Shown here: piece by piece, positions 44,090-45,560 of the stretch
Numbering within the stretch: the stretch's first letter is position 1
How the letters are laid out: every line of letters starts with the position of its first letter
Origin: Planctomycetaceae bacterium
GTDB taxonomy: Bacteria > Planctomycetota > SZUA-567
Length of the DNA: 45,560 nucleotides
Assembly (NCBI GenBank): GCA_021205245.1
Contig: JAJPXZ010000162.1
Coordinates: forward strand, 10,863-56,422
Direction of reading: 5' to 3'
The notes under the pieces: generated by a model
The model's input: the letters and a program-made list of their open reading frames with translations, nothing else
Told to the model about the DNA's origin: nothing
Database searches by the model: none
Position numbers and translations under genes: made by a program

Positions 44090-45560
44090 CGTCGTCGCCC
44101 CAATCGACGTGGACGGGTTCCCGTTCGTCGTCGCGCAACCCGGCAAGGCTTCCGTCGTCTTCGTCTTCATCCCACGGTGCAGTGCTGTCGCCGCCGAATT
44201 TGCCCCGGAACTCTTCCATTGTCAGGAGGATTTCACGTGCCTTACCATCGCGGAACGGCCCAAGCAGTCCAACCGATGCGAGCTGGTCGATGATGCGGGA
44301 GGCGCGGCCATAGCCGATGCCGAATTTACGCTGCAGCAAAGACACCGAGCCGCGCTGGTTTTCGATAATCGATTCGCCCGACTGCAGGAACAGTTCATCA
44401 AACTTCGACACATCAACCGCGCCGCCGCCGCTGCCAATAACCGGACCGAGGAGATCGGTGTGATACTGCGGTTCAGCTTCGGCCTTGGTGAAGTCGACGA
44501 CCCGGAACAGTTCTTCGTCGGAGACGAACACGCCCTGGGCGCGGGTAAGTTTGCCGACACCGGGCGGCAGATAAAGCATGTCGCCCTGGCCAAGCAGCGT
44601 CTCGGCGCCGTTCTGGTCGAGAATGGTGCGGCTGTCGACCCGGCTCGCCACCTGGAAGGCGATGCGGCAGGGCATATTGGCCTTGATAAGGCCGGTAATA
44701 ACATCCACCGACGGGCGCTGGGTGGCGAGGATGAGGTGGATACCGACGGCGCGGCTCTTGGCTGCGAGGCGGGTGATGTGCAGTTCCACCTCCTTGCCGG
44801 CGACCATCATCAGGTCGGCGAGTTCGTCGATAATGACCACCATATACGGCATCTTTTTCGGGAACGCCTCGATGTCCTCCAGGCTGGCGAATTCATCCAG
44901 ACGATCGCGGATGCCTTCTTCGCCAAGGGCATTGAACTTGGCGATGTTGTTCACCGACACCTGCGACATCTGCTCATAGCGCTCGTCCATCTTCTGACAG
45001 ATCCAGTCAAGAACCGACACGGCGCGCTTCATATCGGTGATGACCGGGCTCATCAGGTGAGGAATGTCCTTGAAGCGGGACAGTTCCACCACCTTCGGGT
45101 CGACCATGATCATCTGCGCCTCGTCCGGGCGGCAGCACATCATGACTGACAAAATGATCGAATTGATACACACCGATTTGCCGCTGCCGGTCGCGCCGGC
45201 GATCATCAGGTGCGGCATCCTGGCCAGGTCGGCGATAAGGGCCGAGCCGGAGACGTCTTTGCCCAGGCAAATCGGCAGGGCTTGACGCTTTTTCTCGCGG
45301 TTGACAGCGCTGACGATTTCCCGTAACGACACCAGTTCCTTACAGGTGTTGGGTATTTCGATGCCGATGGTGTTCTTGCCCGGAATCGGCGCAATGATGC
45401 GGACCGACTCGGCCTGAAGCTGCATGGCGATGTTGTCGGCGAGCGATGTCACCTTGCTCAAACGAATGCCGGGAGCGAGGCTGAGTTCGTACATTGTCAC
45501 ACGGGGACCGCGGTCGATGTGGACGACCCTTCCTTCTATCTTGTACTCGCTGCGCGTCTG
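44079..45560 (-). CDS. ftsK: DNA translocase FtsK (5' end beyond the window)
   Basis: Only the C-terminal 493 residues are in the window; the open frame continues past 45560, with EGRVVHIDRGPRVTMYEL forming the conserved alpha-domain upstream of the internal GTG at 45500. The motor shows Walker A in AGATGSGKSVCIN, VDPKVVELSRF, Walker B in VVIIDELADLMM, and ATQRPSVDVITGLIKANMPCRIAF. The gamma winged-helix that reads KOPS sites follows (FGIGYGRASRIIDQLASVGLLGP). An acidic 45-residue tail ends the protein. FtsK drives chromosome dimer resolution at the septum. Confidence 0.93.
   Translation of the reverse strand, partial: QTRSEYKIEGRVVHIDRGPRVTMYELSLAPGIRLSKVTSLADNIAMQLQAESVRIIAPIPGKNTIGIEIPNTCKELVSLREIVSAVNREKKRQALPICLGKDVSGSALIADLARMPHLMIAGATGSGKSVCINSIILSVMMCCRPDEAQMIMVDPKVVELSRFKDIPHLMSPVITDMKRAVSVLDWICQKMDERYEQMSQVSVNNIAKFNALGEEGIRDRLDEFASLEDIEAFPKKMPYMVVIIDELADLMMVAGKEVELHITRLAAKSRAVGIHLILATQRPSVDVITGLIKANMPCRIAFQVASRVDSRTILDQNGAETLLGQGDMLYLPPGVGKLTRAQGVFVSDEELFRVVDFTKAEAEPQYHTDLLGPVIGSGGGAVDVSKFDELFLQSGESIIENQRGSVSLLQRKFGIGYGRASRIIDQLASVGLLGPFRDGKAREILLTMEEFRGKFGGDSTAPWDEDEDDGSLAGLRDDEREPVHVDWGDDDAE

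Overview
The window is a GC-rich, densely coded bacterial chromosome segment with genes on both strands. The best lineage marker is the 67-residue small basic protein at 2255, which matches the conserved 'small basic protein' family known from Verrucomicrobia, Chlamydiae, Planctomycetes and Lentisphaerae. The Hanks-type kinases (one with a zinc ribbon, one fused to an FHA domain), the type II (eukaryote-like) IleRS and the single-chain GlyRS also fit a PVC-superphylum bacterium, perhaps of the Lentisphaerota or Kiritimatiellota. I cannot place it more finely from sequence alone. KdsD, a heptose-7-phosphate kinase, MurJ and FtsK indicate a Gram-negative envelope with LPS and peptidoglycan. No phage, insertion sequence, integrase or CRISPR array was found.

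Layout. 1-7555 (+): a pair of inverted dispersed repeats, a good promoter, a membrane protein, a DUF89 protein, the PVC small basic protein with its own terminator, an aminotransferase, glyQS, a second tiny basic protein, a STAS protein, an unrecognised 120-residue protein and an NrnA-type DHH phosphoesterase. 7556-12683 (-): a compact operon of Ser/Thr kinase, heptose kinase and periplasmic solute-binding protein, then an HTH regulator and pyrE. 12916-17956 (-): gyrB-gyrA. 18274-20816 (+): an iron-dependent alcohol dehydrogenase, dinB and tRNA-Asp. 21008-25977 (-): ileS-purN-kdsD. 26172-28652: a small GNAT (+), a HIT hydrolase (-), and a translationally coupled moeB-larE pair (+). 28660-31981 (-): aspT-aspD, the aspartate/alanine exchanger and aspartate 4-decarboxylase. 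32183-33451 (+): an FHA-pseudokinase gene interrupted by an in-frame TAG. 33448-37551: lipB and coaX (-) divergent from coaB and murJ (+). 37796-43502 (+): a SurA-like protein, a zinc-ribbon transmembrane kinase with a large extracytoplasmic sensor/TPR region, and a secreted protein. 43565-45560 (-): cobO and the 3' part of ftsK.

How the genes work together. Much of the window is housekeeping: translation (glyQS, ileS, tRNA-Asp), topology (gyrBA), nucleotides (pyrE, purN), CoA and lipoate (coaX, coaB, lipB), envelope (kdsD, rfaE1, murJ, surA-like) and chromosome segregation (ftsK). Three parts suggest less ordinary biology. The first is Ser/Thr kinase signalling, with three kinase-like genes tied respectively to LPS heptose metabolism plus a binding protein, to an FHA domain, and to a periplasmic folding factor plus a secreted protein. 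The second is an aspartate-decarboxylation module that can conserve energy as proton-motive force. The third is an E1-like/LarE sulfur-transfer pair.

Six copies of a roughly 62-bp palindromic element (GTCACCCCGGCG ends) sit between genes, two pairs of them in inverted arrangement. They are the only repeat family I could see.
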